A stretch of DNA of 64,000 bases from assembly GCF_002915595.1 (NCBI RefSeq), contig NZ_PQGG01000035.1, positions 62,001-126,000 of the forward strand. The letters run 5' to 3'. Below the pieces are notes generated by a model, which saw only the letters and a program-made list of their open reading frames with translations, had not been told where the DNA came from and made no database searches. Below, in pieces: positions 17,420 through 25,283 of this stretch; position 1 is the stretch's first letter, and each line of letters starts with the position of its first letter. This stretch comes from Zhongshania marina. GTDB taxonomy: Bacteria; Pseudomonadota; Gammaproteobacteria; Pseudomonadales; Spongiibacteraceae. Made by a program: the position numbers and the translations under genes.

Positions 17420-18312
17420 ATTTTCTCTGCTGTTGGCGACCCAGTTTTTACATGACTTGGGTCGCCATACTGCTCATCTGCCCATTCAGGGTGTTTGTAG
17501 AGAATACGTAAATCCTTGTGCCGCCATACGTCCTGCGCCAATTCCGTCCAGCCGTGAAGTTGTAGATAGAGTGGGTTGTAGGGTTTTGCGGGCATGTGGG
17601 TGACGCCGTATTTAATTTCGCCGGCTTCATCCTCGTCTCTAAATGTGCCGAATAATTTATCCCAAAAAATAAAAATACCGCCAAAGTTACGATCAATTTG
17701 CGCCGCATTACTGCCGTGGTGAACGCGGTGATGGGATGGGGTATTCATGATTTTTTCTAAAACACCCAGCTTGCGGATTTGCTCAGTATGAAGAAAAAAT
17801 TGGTAAACCAGATTTCCCTCTATGGCTAGTAATACCCAGTTTTTGTCAAAGCCGACCAGCGCGGCGGGTATCCACCAAAGCACCCAGCTACCCGAAAAAG
17901 CAAAGGTGAAGTTTTGGCGTAGCGCAGTAGAAAAATTCATATGTTCTGAGGAGTGGTGGGTGATATGACCGCTCCAAAACCAACGCACTTTGTGCATCAT
18001 GTAGTGATTAATGTAAAAGCAAAAATCAATGAATACGATTAAGGCGAGAATGCTTAATAGCGATGCGGCGGGATTCCATTGCAGGCCGAATTGGTAAACC
18101 CACAGATAAAAGGCTTGTATAAAAAGTGCTACCGCAATGCCATCAACTATTTTATACGAAAAGCCGGCGGCTAAATTCGCCACGGTTTCCCTTGGGTGAT
18201 AAACCCCTGTTTTGCCGCTGCGGCGAGTGTAAAGGTACTCGGCACCAATAGCGGCGAGAAAAACCGCACCAAAGGCGGTGACAAAAAAGAGGGCGTGGAG
18301 AACGTCTTGCAC
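17416..18312 (-). CDS. Sterol desaturase / fatty acid hydroxylase family protein
   Basis: A 298-residue integral membrane di-iron enzyme. Four or more hydrophobic segments surround the three histidine clusters: H-Y-M-M-H, H-I-T-H-H-S-S-E-H and H-H-R-V-H-H-G-S-N. The family includes C-4 and C-5 sterol oxidases and alkylglycerol monooxygenase-like enzymes that hydroxylate or desaturate lipids with O2. The bacterial substrate is unknown. It is divergent from the AraC-type regulator at 18451, which may control it. Confidence 0.88.
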   Translation of the reverse strand: MQDVLHALFFVTAFGAVFLAAIGAEYLYTRRSGKTGVYHPRETVANLAAGFSYKIVDGIAVALFIQAFYLWVYQFGLQWNPAASLLSILALIVFIDFCFYINHYMMHKVRWFWSGHITHHSSEHMNFSTALRQNFTFAFSGSWVLWWIPAALVGFDKNWVLLAIEGNLVYQFFLHTEQIRKLGVLEKIMNTPSHHRVHHGSNAAQIDRNFGGIFIFWDKLFGTFRDEDEAGEIKYGVTHMPAKPYNPLYLQLHGWTELAQDVWRHKDLRILYKHPEWADEQYGDPSHVKTGSPTAEKI

Positions 18313-18373
18313 GTGTAAGCCTCATTTGTGGTTATTCAGTGTTTATATCATAGTAGTTTACTCACAAACATAA

Positions 18374-18424
18374 TTGACTTAACTAGCCATATTTTTGACA
18401 TTTCCTGCCATCATTGTAATGATG
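18374..18424. promoter_or_regulatory. Candidate AraC-type sites in the desaturase/araC intergenic region
   Basis: TTGAC occurs at 18374 and again at 18395, exactly 21 bases (two helical turns) apart, the arrangement of AraC-family direct-repeat sites. Just downstream, CATCATT-GT-AATGATG (18409-18424) is a perfect inverted repeat. TTGACA at 18395 could also be a -35 element for the regulator, but the -10 (TAATGA) is poor. Confidence 0.35.
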
Positions 18425-18450
18425 AACTTTGAAAGCTAGAGGGGCGAAGA

Positions 18451-19440
18451 GTGCTTGCACAGCTACAAGTTAGCGGGGATCTGGCAGGTTTGCTGCGGGA
18501 CTATCTGCAGGAGCAGGGTGATATCCATTGTGAACTGTATACGCGACTGCAGTCATTTAGCGCGAGTAGCCGCATGAGTTTTGGCCAGTGGTGGGATTTA
18601 CTCGACAGGCTGCAGGCACGCTTCCCCAATCGCATGGTGGGGCTTGAACTAGGGCAGCGGGTGCGGCCCTCTCACTTAGGCGTCATTGGCTATTTAACGC
18701 TGGCAAGCGACACGGTTGCAGATGCCTTGGCGGCGTTTCAGCGCTATCAGCGCCTGCTTCACGACGGTGATAAAGCGGCAATGCAGCTCAATGATGGGGT
18801 AATGACCCTGTATTGGAGTCGCGACTATGGTCCTTCGTCTAGGTTATCTGATGAGGTTTTAGTGGCGGGGCTGTTAAATTTTATAAGGGTGATGACTGCT
18901 CGACCCAGCTTGGCAGCCATGCAGGTCGATTTTACCTTTGCGGCCCCCGCAGATATAAACCCGTATCAAGCAGTTTTCGCGTCGCCGGTGCTATTTTCCC
19001 AAGCCTATACGGCCTTACATTTTCCCGTGTCATATTTGGAGTTGCCGGTCAGCAATAGCGATCCGACTTTGCGTGAGCTATTAGAACGACAGGCGCAGGC
19101 GTCGATTGCGGTTTTACCGCAAGACGAGAATTTTAGTCACGCGCTGCGCGGCGCATTGCTGAGGGGTTTGCAAAGTGGCCGAACAGGCTCATCTGCCATT
19201 GCGGCTATGTTGAATATGTCAGAGAGGACGCTGTTTCGGCGTTTGCAGGATCAGGGGCTTAATTTCAAGCAGTTGCAGTCACAGATTCGTATGCAGCTCG
19301 CGCGGGAATACTTAGCTGATGCACGTCTAACCCAGAGTGAGATTGCCTTATTGCTCGGATACTCAGAGCAAAGCGCCTTTAATCGCGCGTTTAAACGTGA
19401 GACGGGGATGACGCCCCGTCAATTTCAACTAACGACTTAA
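18451..19440 (+). CDS. AraC-family transcriptional regulator
   Basis: A 329-residue regulator with an N-terminal arabinose-operon-binding-like domain (G-Q-W-W-D-L and G-x-x-G-Y-L-T-L-A-S-D-T-V region, typical of OruR/ArgR-like AraC members). The C-terminal double helix-turn-helix is at about 225-325, with M-L-N-M-S-E-R-T-L-F-R-R-L and A-L-L-L-G-Y-S-E-Q-S-A-F-N-R-A-F-K-R. GTG 18451 is the start, supported by AGAGGGGCG 6-10 bases upstream. Divergent from the sterol-desaturase-like gene, its likely target; effector unknown. Confidence 0.88.
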   Translation: MLAQLQVSGDLAGLLRDYLQEQGDIHCELYTRLQSFSASSRMSFGQWWDLLDRLQARFPNRMVGLELGQRVRPSHLGVIGYLTLASDTVADALAAFQRYQRLLHDGDKAAMQLNDGVMTLYWSRDYGPSSRLSDEVLVAGLLNFIRVMTARPSLAAMQVDFTFAAPADINPYQAVFASPVLFSQAYTALHFPVSYLELPVSNSDPTLRELLERQAQASIAVLPQDENFSHALRGALLRGLQSGRTGSSAIAAMLNMSERTLFRRLQDQGLNFKQLQSQIRMQLAREYLADARLTQSEIALLLGYSEQSAFNRAFKRETGMTPRQFQLTT

Positions 19441-19448
19441 ACTCTCCA

Positions 19449-19901
19449 TTACTTTTCAATCGCTGCATTGAACTGTGCTCGCAGTGATTCGATGCGCTGG
19501 CGATTTACGTCGAAATCATAGTATCCAGTCCGTGATGAGCTGCGCACATCGACCCTGTTCTGCGCTTTGGAATACACCAACTCGATGTCGTCTTTGAAAC
19601 GCATGATGGCGCTGGTGGCGACGGCGTGAAGATAGTTGTCGCGCTTTGTTGCAAGGTCAGTGCGGGGCATTGCGAGCAATAATTGCTGCAGTCGCAACCA
19701 GTCAGCCTCAGATTGCACGCTAATTGGTGCAATGTATTTATCGCTGCCTTGTTCAAGACTAGAAACGCAGTGCGGCGCAGAGGGGCAGGCTTGCAAGATT
19801 CCCTTGTGGTCGCTGTGTTGCGGTGTACTGCAGGCGCTGAGTAAGCTAGTACTAAGAACGAGCGCGGTGAGATACAAGAAAAATCGAGTCATTGTCGTCA
19901 T
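19449..19901 (-). CDS. DUF1499 lipoprotein
   Basis: A 150-residue protein with a lipoprotein signal (hydrophobic residues 6-22, lipobox L-L-S-A-C, modified Cys about 24). The DUF1499 core follows: C-P-S-A-P-H-C-V-S-S, F-x-D-D-I-E-L-V-Y and V-D-V-R-S-S-S-R-T-G-Y-Y-D. It is probably anchored to a membrane, facing the periplasm. Family function unknown. ATG 19901 has AGAGG upstream. Convergent with the AraC gene, 8 bases between stops. Confidence 0.85.
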   Translation of the reverse strand: MTTMTRFFLYLTALVLSTSLLSACSTPQHSDHKGILQACPSAPHCVSSLEQGSDKYIAPISVQSEADWLRLQQLLLAMPRTDLATKRDNYLHAVATSAIMRFKDDIELVYSKAQNRVDVRSSSRTGYYDFDVNRQRIESLRAQFNAAIEK

Positions 19902-20006
19902 ATTGACCTCTAGTAGTCGGTATTGCGAATTGATTCTTACGCATGTAATCGATTATTGGAGTCTGGAACGCTAGCATTTTTTATCTTTATGCCGAATTTC
20001 CCTCAC

Positions 20007-20024
20007 TTTGCATAATATTGTCAC
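20007..20024 (+). promoter_or_regulatory. Weak candidate Pho box upstream of ppk2
   Basis: TTTGCAT-AATA-TTGTCAC resembles two PhoB half sites with the correct 4-base spacer (about 10 of 14 matches to CTGTCAT/CTGTCAY; the second half is good, the first poor). It ends 47 bases before the ppk2 start, almost the same distance as the better Pho box of the nearby phosphate operon. TAAGCT lies at the canonical -10 spacing but matches poorly. Confidence 0.35.
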
Positions 20025-20071
20025 ACATGCGCCATAAGCTGAGCTAAGGGCCAATACTGCGGAGCGCCGAC

Positions 20072-20992
20072 ATGAACTTAGATGAGAGTATGGTAATGGA
20101 GCGAATCAAAGACGATTTGCTCGACAGCTACGACGAAGAATTAGAACTGGAATGGGAAGACCATTTTGAAGAGGATGCGGGCACAGATGATGCTGCGCCA
20201 ACTGAGCGGGAAGAGCGCCGCCTAGCGCGCCGCCGGTATTTTAAAGAATTATTTCGTCTGCAAACCGAGTTGGTAAAATTGCAAGATTGGGTGGCGGACA
20301 GCGGCCACAAAGTCGTGGTGATATTTGAAGGCCGCGATGCGGCGGGCAAGGGCGGGGTGATCAAGCGTATTACCCAGCGTTTAAACCCTCGTATTTGCCG
20401 TATTGCGGCGCTTCCTGCGCCTAATGAGCGCGAGCGCACCCAGTGGTATTTTCAGCGCTATGTATCGCATCTACCCGCGGCGGGCGAAATCGTTTTGTTT
20501 GACCGCAGCTGGTATAACCGCGCCGGTGTGGAGCGGGTGATGGGCTTTTGTACCGACGATGAATACCGCGAGTTTTTTCACACCGTGCCAGATTTCGAGC
20601 GCATGTTGTCGCGCTCTGGTATTCAAGTCATTAAATATTGGTTTTCTATCTCTGATGAAGAGCAGTACTCGCGATTTTTAAGTCGTGTGCATGACCCGCT
20701 AAAACAGTGGAAACTGAGTCCTATGGATTTGGAGTCCCGCCGTCGCTGGGAGCAGTACACCAAGGCCAAGGAGATTATGTTGGAGCGCACTCATATCGAC
20801 GAGGCGCCCTGGTGGGTGGTTGAGGCGGTAAATAAAAAGAAAGCGCGTTTAAATTGTATTAGCCATTTACTAAGCCAAATTCCCTATCAAGAAGTGAAAC
20901 GTCCTTTGATAGACTTACCGGCCCGCGAAAATAATGCAGACTATGTACGTCAGCCGGTTCCAAAGGAAATGTTCATTCCCGAGATATATTGA
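20072..20992 (+). CDS. ppk2: Polyphosphate kinase 2
   Basis: Transfers phosphate between polyphosphate and nucleoside diphosphates; cytosolic. The 306-residue one-domain PPK2 has Walker A FEGRDAAGKGG (85-95), Walker B / lid region F-D-R-S-W-Y-N-R-A-G-V-E-R-V-M-G-F, and the S-I-S-D-E-E-Q segment. An acidic N-terminal extension of about 40 residues precedes the catalytic domain. GGAG precedes ATG 20072. The gene converges on a PstS-like gene, and a shared terminator region (21007-21119) lies between. The phosphate context supports a role in polyP use or storage under phosphate stress. Confidence 0.92.
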   Translation: MNLDESMVMERIKDDLLDSYDEELELEWEDHFEEDAGTDDAAPTEREERRLARRRYFKELFRLQTELVKLQDWVADSGHKVVVIFEGRDAAGKGGVIKRITQRLNPRICRIAALPAPNERERTQWYFQRYVSHLPAAGEIVLFDRSWYNRAGVERVMGFCTDDEYREFFHTVPDFERMLSRSGIQVIKYWFSISDEEQYSRFLSRVHDPLKQWKLSPMDLESRRRWEQYTKAKEIMLERTHIDEAPWWVVEAVNKKKARLNCISHLLSQIPYQEVKRPLIDLPARENNADYVRQPVPKEMFIPEIY

Positions 20993-21006
20993 TTTTCTTT
21001 CTAAAG

Positions 21007-21042
21007 AAACGCGGCGTTGGCAGAGATGCCAACGCTGCGTTT
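21007..21042 (+). terminator. Hairpin after ppk2
   Basis: Sixteen-base arms AAACGCGGCGTTGGCA (21007-21022) and its near-exact complement (21027-21042, one G-T pair) with a GAGA loop, starting 14 bases after the ppk2 stop. The trailing T stretch is short (TTTATT), so termination efficiency is uncertain. Confidence 0.65.
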
Positions 21043-21077
21043 ATTGATACGGGTAATATTATTTTAAAAACTATTTT

Positions 21078-21119
21078 AAAAAGCAGACGTTGAGCACAGC
21101 GGCTCGTCATCTGCTTTTT
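21078..21119. terminator. Bidirectional terminator between ppk2 and pstS-like gene
   Basis: AAAAAGCAGA (21078-21087) pairs with TCTGCTTTTT (21110-21119), and an inner stem GAGC/GCTC (21092-21095 / 21102-21105) extends it. The A-rich and T-rich flanks give a U-tract in both directions. It lies 4 bases from the minus-strand gene's stop. Confidence 0.8.
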
Positions 21120-21123
21120 GTTA

Positions 21124-22089
21124 TTAGTTTAATTTGTTGAGTGTGCGCTGGTATTGGGTGTCGTCGAGTGGCATATAACCAGTGAAGTGAATCCAGCTAG
21201 GCAGCCGCTGATAATAATCTTGTAAAAAGGGCTTTAGCTGTTTCTTATTACTAAGAGAGGCCGTGTTGATATATAAATACAAGGGCCTTGTCAGCGGTGT
21301 ATAGCTACCGTCTTTTACTGTTGCCAAGCTGGGATAAATGGCTTCATTGCTTGCGTTGCGCAGGGGCAAAAGTTTTAGTTCGTTCCAGTGGCGGTGATAA
21401 GCGCCGATGCCAAAGAAACCAATGGCATTAACATCGTCGGCGATACTGTTGGCTAAGAATTCCTCGTCTTCGCTTGCGGTGTAGTCATGGCGACTACTGC
21501 GGACTTGCCCTACGATTTCTTGGGTAAAATAATCGTAGGTGCCAGAATTTTTGCCGCGTCCGTAAAGCGCGATCGCTTGGTCCGGCCAGTTGTCACGGAT
21601 GTCCTTCCAAGTTTTAACATTAGCTTCTGCTGATGGCCGCCACAGTTTATTTAATTCCATAACGCTAATACTGTCTGCCCACTTATTTTTAGGATTGACG
21701 ACAATCGCAATAGAATCCATTGCAAGTGGTAGCGCCAAATACTCAATGTTATTGTTTTTACAGTCGGCGGTTTCGGCCGCGCTCATTGCGCGGGACGCAT
21801 TGCTAATATCGCTTTTGCCTTTGCAGAACAAAAGGAAGCCGGCGGTGGTGCCGGAAAAACTAGTTCGAATATCCGCATTGTCGTTTTTTTGCATATAGCG
21901 ACGGGCAGCTTCTTTGGTAATGGGGAAGACTGTGCTTGAGCCGTCGGCAATGATAGTGTCTTGAGTGATGGGACGTTCGCCAGCGGCTTTGTCATTGCAA
22001 CCGGTGAGGCCGGTGATCAGAAAGGCCGATGCTGCTAGGAAGCCAAAACGCCAAATTAGTTTGCTATAAGCCACGGTAGCCGTTTTCAT
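21124..22089 (-). CDS. PstS-like phosphate-binding lipoprotein
   Basis: A 321-residue solute-binding protein of the PstS/SphX type. The signal has lipobox L-T-G-C (Cys about 31), followed by A-D-G-S-S-T-V-F-P-I-T (phosphate loop), T-S-F-S-G-T-T-A-G-F, S-N-A-S-R-A-M and G-R-G-K-N-S-G-T-Y-D-Y-F. These residues line the phosphate site in PstS. No pstCAB permease genes are adjacent. Instead it is the last gene of an operon with an Na/Pi cotransporter, its ATG overlapping the stop of the small coiled-coil gene (TAATG). GGAG lies 7 bases before the start. It may deliver phosphate to, or sense it for, that system. Confidence 0.85.
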   Translation of the reverse strand: MKTATVAYSKLIWRFGFLAASAFLITGLTGCNDKAAGERPITQDTIIADGSSTVFPITKEAARRYMQKNDNADIRTSFSGTTAGFLLFCKGKSDISNASRAMSAAETADCKNNNIEYLALPLAMDSIAIVVNPKNKWADSISVMELNKLWRPSAEANVKTWKDIRDNWPDQAIALYGRGKNSGTYDYFTQEIVGQVRSSRHDYTASEDEEFLANSIADDVNAIGFFGIGAYHRHWNELKLLPLRNASNEAIYPSLATVKDGSYTPLTRPLYLYINTASLSNKKQLKPFLQDYYQRLPSWIHFTGYMPLDDTQYQRTLNKLN

Positions 22090-22304
22090 TATAAGCTCCA
22101 GTCCCGTTTTAATTCCTGCCAGAAAAGCTTTAGGCTGCTGAGTTTGGTGTCGACCGCATTCATGTATTCGTCGAGGTGGTCCAGGGTGTCGTGCTGGGCG
22201 CGTTCGAGCTTTTTAGTTTCCATAAGCTGGTGCTCAAGTTCATCAATAGCTACCCGCAGTTCTTTGATGCGCGCTTCGGTTTCGCGGTGTGAATAGTTCG
22301 GCAT
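22089..22304 (-). CDS. Small coiled-coil protein (SlyX-like size)
   Basis: A 71-residue, highly charged, all-helical protein. The heptad-like segment runs from about residue 8 to 60 (E-A-R-I-K-E-L-R-V-A-I-D-E-L-E-H-Q-L) with no signal or membrane segment. It resembles SlyX-type coiled coils in size but I cannot assign it. It lies 11 bases after the Na/Pi cotransporter and overlaps the PstS-like start by one base, so it is part of that transcript. Confidence 0.75.
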   Translation of the reverse strand: MPNYSHRETEARIKELRVAIDELEHQLMETKKLERAQHDTLDHLDEYMNAVDTKLSSLKLFWQELKRDWSL

Positions 22305-22315
22305 AGCTAGGGTCC

Positions 22316-23476
22316 TTACAGTTGCGTGGCGCTGATTAAGATTAATGGCAGGGCGAAGAATACCCCGCCGATATACGCCAACACGTACAGCTTATTACGT
22401 TGGGCGAGTTCGGCTAGTTTTGTTGCGATCATGGGTGGTATGCCGCGCAAAAACGGCAGTAAATAAATGATGGCGATACCGAAAACATTAAAAAATAAAT
22501 GCACTAGGGCGATTTGCATTGCCAGTATGGCGGTTGGCCCGCTGATAGCAGTAGCGGCCAATAAAGCAGTAATACAGGTGCCAATATTGGTGCCTAGGGT
22601 AAAGGGATAAACTTGTTTGAGGTTAAATACCCCTGAACCAGCCAGTGGCACAATGAGCGATGTGGTGGTGGATGACGATTGCACGAGTACGGTAATGGTC
22701 ATGCCCGACGCCATCCCAGAGATGGGGCCGCGACCAATGCTGCGGTGCATGATGTCTTTGGCGCGGCCGACCATCACCGTTCGCAATACTTTACCGATGG
22801 CGGAAACCACAAAAAGAATCATGGCAACGCCAATGACGATTAAACTCACCCCCATCCAGATTTTGTTTGGCAGCCAACTTACCGCACCACCTAACAGATC
22901 GGATGCTGGGGACAGCGCCATTTTCATTACGTTCATGCTTTTCATGTCGACGCCGGTGTCGCTAGCGACAAAGCCGGCAAGTGCTTCTGCGGTGTGTTGC
23001 AGCGGGCTAAAGGCAATTTCCAGTGGTAGTAATATAAATACCGCAAGAATATTAAAGGCGTCGTGGACGGTGGCAGCAGAGAAGGCGCGGCGGAACTTTT
23101 CACCATTGCGAACATGGCCCAAGCTGACAATGGTGCTGGTTAGCGAGGTACCAATATTGGCCCCCATAATCAGCGGAATCGCGATGTTTATGGGTAGGCC
23201 GCCTGCGACCATGCCGACGATAATAGAGGTGACGGTGCTTGAACTTTGAATTAAGGCGGTGGCGCAAAGGCCAATCATCAGGCCTATAAAGGGATTGGTT
23301 GCAAAGGCAAATAATTCTTTGGCGTTATTGCCGGTGGCCATTTTAAAGCCGTCGCCAATAGCGCCGACCGCAGCCAATAATAGATAAATGAGCGTGACAA
23401 CCAGAACCCAAGATAACCATTGCGAGCTTGCTGGCTTTTCTGCGTCAGCGGGTAAGCTCGAAGCGTGAGTGCTCAT
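22316..23476 (-). CDS. Na/Pi cotransporter family protein (NptA/PNaS type)
   Basis: Inner-membrane sodium-dependent phosphate transporter, 386 residues, with about nine hydrophobic segments. It has the two inverted Q-S-S-S repeats of the PNaS family: A-L-I-Q-S-S-S-T-V-T-S and V-L-V-Q-S-S-S-T-T-T-S. G-A-N-I-G-T-S and G-T-N-I-G-T-C repeat motifs are also present. The C-terminal PhoU-like domain of longer relatives is absent. AGAGGA lies 7 bases upstream of ATG 23476, and a Pho box and -10 lie further upstream. First gene of the operon with the coiled-coil and PstS-like genes. Confidence 0.92.
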   Translation of the reverse strand: MSTHASSLPADAEKPASSQWLSWVLVVTLIYLLLAAVGAIGDGFKMATGNNAKELFAFATNPFIGLMIGLCATALIQSSSTVTSIIVGMVAGGLPINIAIPLIMGANIGTSLTSTIVSLGHVRNGEKFRRAFSAATVHDAFNILAVFILLPLEIAFSPLQHTAEALAGFVASDTGVDMKSMNVMKMALSPASDLLGGAVSWLPNKIWMGVSLIVIGVAMILFVVSAIGKVLRTVMVGRAKDIMHRSIGRGPISGMASGMTITVLVQSSSTTTSLIVPLAGSGVFNLKQVYPFTLGTNIGTCITALLAATAISGPTAILAMQIALVHLFFNVFGIAIIYLLPFLRGIPPMIATKLAELAQRNKLYVLAYIGGVFFALPLILISATQL

Positions 23477-23507
23477 GCATCTATCCTCTGTTAATTGTGA
23501 GGACTAA

Positions 23508-23541
23508 ATACTATGGGAGCATTGTGACAAAGGTGTGTCAG
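23508..23541 (-). promoter_or_regulatory. Pho box and -10 of the Na/Pi cotransporter operon
   Basis: On the minus strand 23541-23524 reads CTGACAC-ACCT-TTGTCAC, two PhoB half sites (5/7 and 6/7 matches) with the exact 4-base spacer. A -10-like TAGTAT (23513-23508) follows after 10 bases, the spacing found in E. coli phoA and pstS. The box lies 48 bases upstream of the start codon. PhoB control is a strong inference. Confidence 0.65.
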
Positions 23542-23602
23542 GGGCGCTGCAAGCGGGCTATGCCGCTGTCGCGGTGCGAGGCTGCGGCGTTTTATGAAGG
23601 AC

Positions 23603-24139
23603 TTAGCAGTGCTCGGTCAGTTTGATTTCAAGATTGTTTTCCGTATCAGAAACCCACACTGAGTCCTCATCTATAGTGCATTGCAAACGCATGGTGCGTT
23701 GCGCGATGTCTTTCAGAGCTGTGGAGTCTTCAATACTGACTTCAAAAATTTTTACATTGCTGTGTTGGCTTATTTTATTGCGGTTTTCCTCCCACCACAT
23801 TTGTGCAGTGCGGCCGCCATAAATAAAAATAATGACTTGCTTGGCGATAGCGCGGGCTTTGCGCACACGTTTTTCGCTGGGTAGACCCATTTCAATCCAA
23901 AGGTCGATTTCGCCGGTGAGGGACTTTTGCCATAGATCGGGCTCCTCATCGGTGCTAAGGCCCTTGGTGAATTCCAAGTGTTCGTCAGCATATAAAGCGA
24001 AGGCGAGGATGCGCAACATCATCCGCTCGTCGGTCTCGGATGGGTGGCGAGCAACGGTAAATTGATGGCGCTGATAGTAATGGCGACGCAGGTCGCTAAC
24101 GTCGAGGGTGGTTTTAAATAGCGTTGCGTTCAAAGCCAT
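23603..24139 (-). CDS. yaeQ: YaeQ family protein
   Basis: A 178-residue YaeQ protein with the PD-(D/E)xK nuclease-like fold known for the family. Visible conserved segments are H-P-S-E-T-D-E-R-M-M-L-R, G-E-I-D-L-W-I-E-M-G-L-P and K-A-R-A-I-A-K-Q-V. No nuclease activity has been established for YaeQ; E. coli YaeQ was once proposed to act in transcription antitermination. The gene lies 56 bases downstream of the YqaA gene on the same strand and could be read from that operon. Confidence 0.9.
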   Translation of the reverse strand: MALNATLFKTTLDVSDLRRHYYQRHQFTVARHPSETDERMMLRILAFALYADEHLEFTKGLSTDEEPDLWQKSLTGEIDLWIEMGLPSEKRVRKARAIAKQVIIFIYGGRTAQMWWEENRNKISQHSNVKIFEVSIEDSTALKDIAQRTMRLQCTIDEDSVWVSDTENNLEIKLTEHC

Positions 24140-24195
24140 ATTGGAATTCGCTTGAGCTGGGGGAGCGCTATTGTACGCGTATATTGTCTTGGAGT

Positions 24196-24621
24196 TTACA
24201 GCGCATTTACACCGCCAATCACAAGGGCGTAACGCAGCCCTTTACCGATTCCAACCAAGATAAAAAATGGTGTGGCTGGTATACGCATAATACCGCCAAC
24301 CACGGTGAGGGCATCTCCGCCGATAGGCATCCACGACATGAGCAGTGTCCATTTTCCGTAGCGCTTAAACCAGTTCTGGGCGCGGAGTAGGTCAGACTTG
24401 CGCGCGGGGAACCAGCGGCGGTCTGAATATTGGCTGAGCTTCATGCCCATCCACCAATTTACCCCTGCGCCAAGGGTATTGCCGGCGGTGGCCGCGAGCC
24501 ACAGCCACTTAGTGTCGAGGCCGGCGTTGAGTTGGGCGATCAGTAAAATTTCTGAATAAAACGGCAGCAATGTGGCAGCGCCAAATGCGGTGACGAACAT
24601 GAGTAGGTATTGGCTAATCAC
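24196..24621 (-). CDS. YqaA-family inner-membrane protein (DedA/SNARE-associated-like)
   Basis: A 141-residue membrane protein with A-A-T-L-L-P-F-Y-S-E near the N-terminus, G-N-T-L-G-A-G-V-N-W-W-M-G, W-F-K-R-Y-G-K-W-T-L-L-x-S-W-M-P and G-K-G-L-R-Y, all features of YqaA, a short relative of DedA lipid-scramblase-like proteins. It starts at GTG 24621, overlapping the TGA of the upstream amidotransferase gene (GTGA). An internal ATG at 24600 is less likely. Last of the four tightly coupled genes 27362-24196. Confidence 0.88.
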   Translation of the reverse strand: MISQYLLMFVTAFGAATLLPFYSEILLIAQLNAGLDTKWLWLAATAGNTLGAGVNWWMGMKLSQYSDRRWFPARKSDLLRAQNWFKRYGKWTLLMSWMPIGGDALTVVGGIMRIPATPFFILVGIGKGLRYALVIGGVNAL

Positions 24622-25283
24622 TGCATCGCACTCGCAACAAGGTGTTTAAAAATATGCAGTTGGCGGGCCTGAAAGGGTAGGTATTCCGGGTGCCATTGTA
24701 CGCCGATGCGAAAGCGATGCTTGGGGGTTTCTACTGCTTGAATAATATTGTCAGCGTCCCGTCCTGCTATGTGCAGGCCCTCGCCCAGTTTATGAATGGC
24801 TTGATGATGCAGGCTATTGATATGGCAGTGTTCGCTTCCCAATATTTTGTATAGCGCGCTGTGCGGGTCTACCGTCAAAGTTTTGCGGGGTATGAGCATA
24901 CGTTTATTTGAAGTTAGACGGCGGTGCTCGCGTAAATCAGTGTGCAGCGTACCGCCGAGTACAACATTTAGTAATTGCGCGCCTCGGCATATTCCCAAAA
25001 TAGGTAGGTCTTTAGCCAGGCTGTGCTCTAGCGCCATCATTTCAAAGCGGTCGCGTTCGCGATTAATCGGCGCCGTTTCTGGGGCATCCGGTAAATATAA
25101 GCGTTGGTCAATATCATCGCCACCGCTGATGATAATACCGTCGAGTTGATCTGGAATAACGCAGCGCTGTGGCGTAAGGCGATGGGCAACTGCACCGCAG
25201 CGCCACAGGGCCCAGCGTATAAACCACCACGCCAGTGGCAATTTGGTATCGTCGCCGGTCACGCCAATTAAGGGTTTGTTCAC
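24618..25283 (-). CDS. Class I glutamine amidotransferase-like peptidase (C26 / PuuD-like)
   Basis: A 221-residue C26-family hydrolase of the type that cleaves gamma-glutamyl amides. Cys99 in G-I-C-R-G-A-Q, His198 and Glu200 in W-H-P-E form the triad, and the oxyanion strand reads I-I-S-G-G-D-D-I. I start at GTG 25283: GGAG lies 6 bases upstream and GTGA overlaps the stop of the amidoligase gene. A longer frame to 25379 would overlap that gene by 100 bases. Pairing of such a GATase with a GS-like amidoligase is a known conserved linkage; the enzyme could remove or recycle the product the ligase makes. Substrate unknown. Confidence 0.85.
   Translation of the reverse strand: MNKPLIGVTGDDTKLPLAWWFIRWALWRCGAVAHRLTPQRCVIPDQLDGIIISGGDDIDQRLYLPDAPETAPINRERDRFEMMALEHSLAKDLPILGICRGAQLLNVVLGGTLHTDLREHRRLTSNKRMLIPRKTLTVDPHSALYKILGSEHCHINSLHHQAIHKLGEGLHIAGRDADNIIQAVETPKHRFRIGVQWHPEYLPFQARQLHIFKHLVASAMQ

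Noticed and set aside
22617-23249. 210-codon plus-strand open frame opposite the Na/Pi cotransporter
   Set aside because: It is entirely antisense to a well-supported transporter gene, has no ribosome-binding site, and its composition (Pro, Thr, Met runs) mirrors complementary membrane-protein codons.
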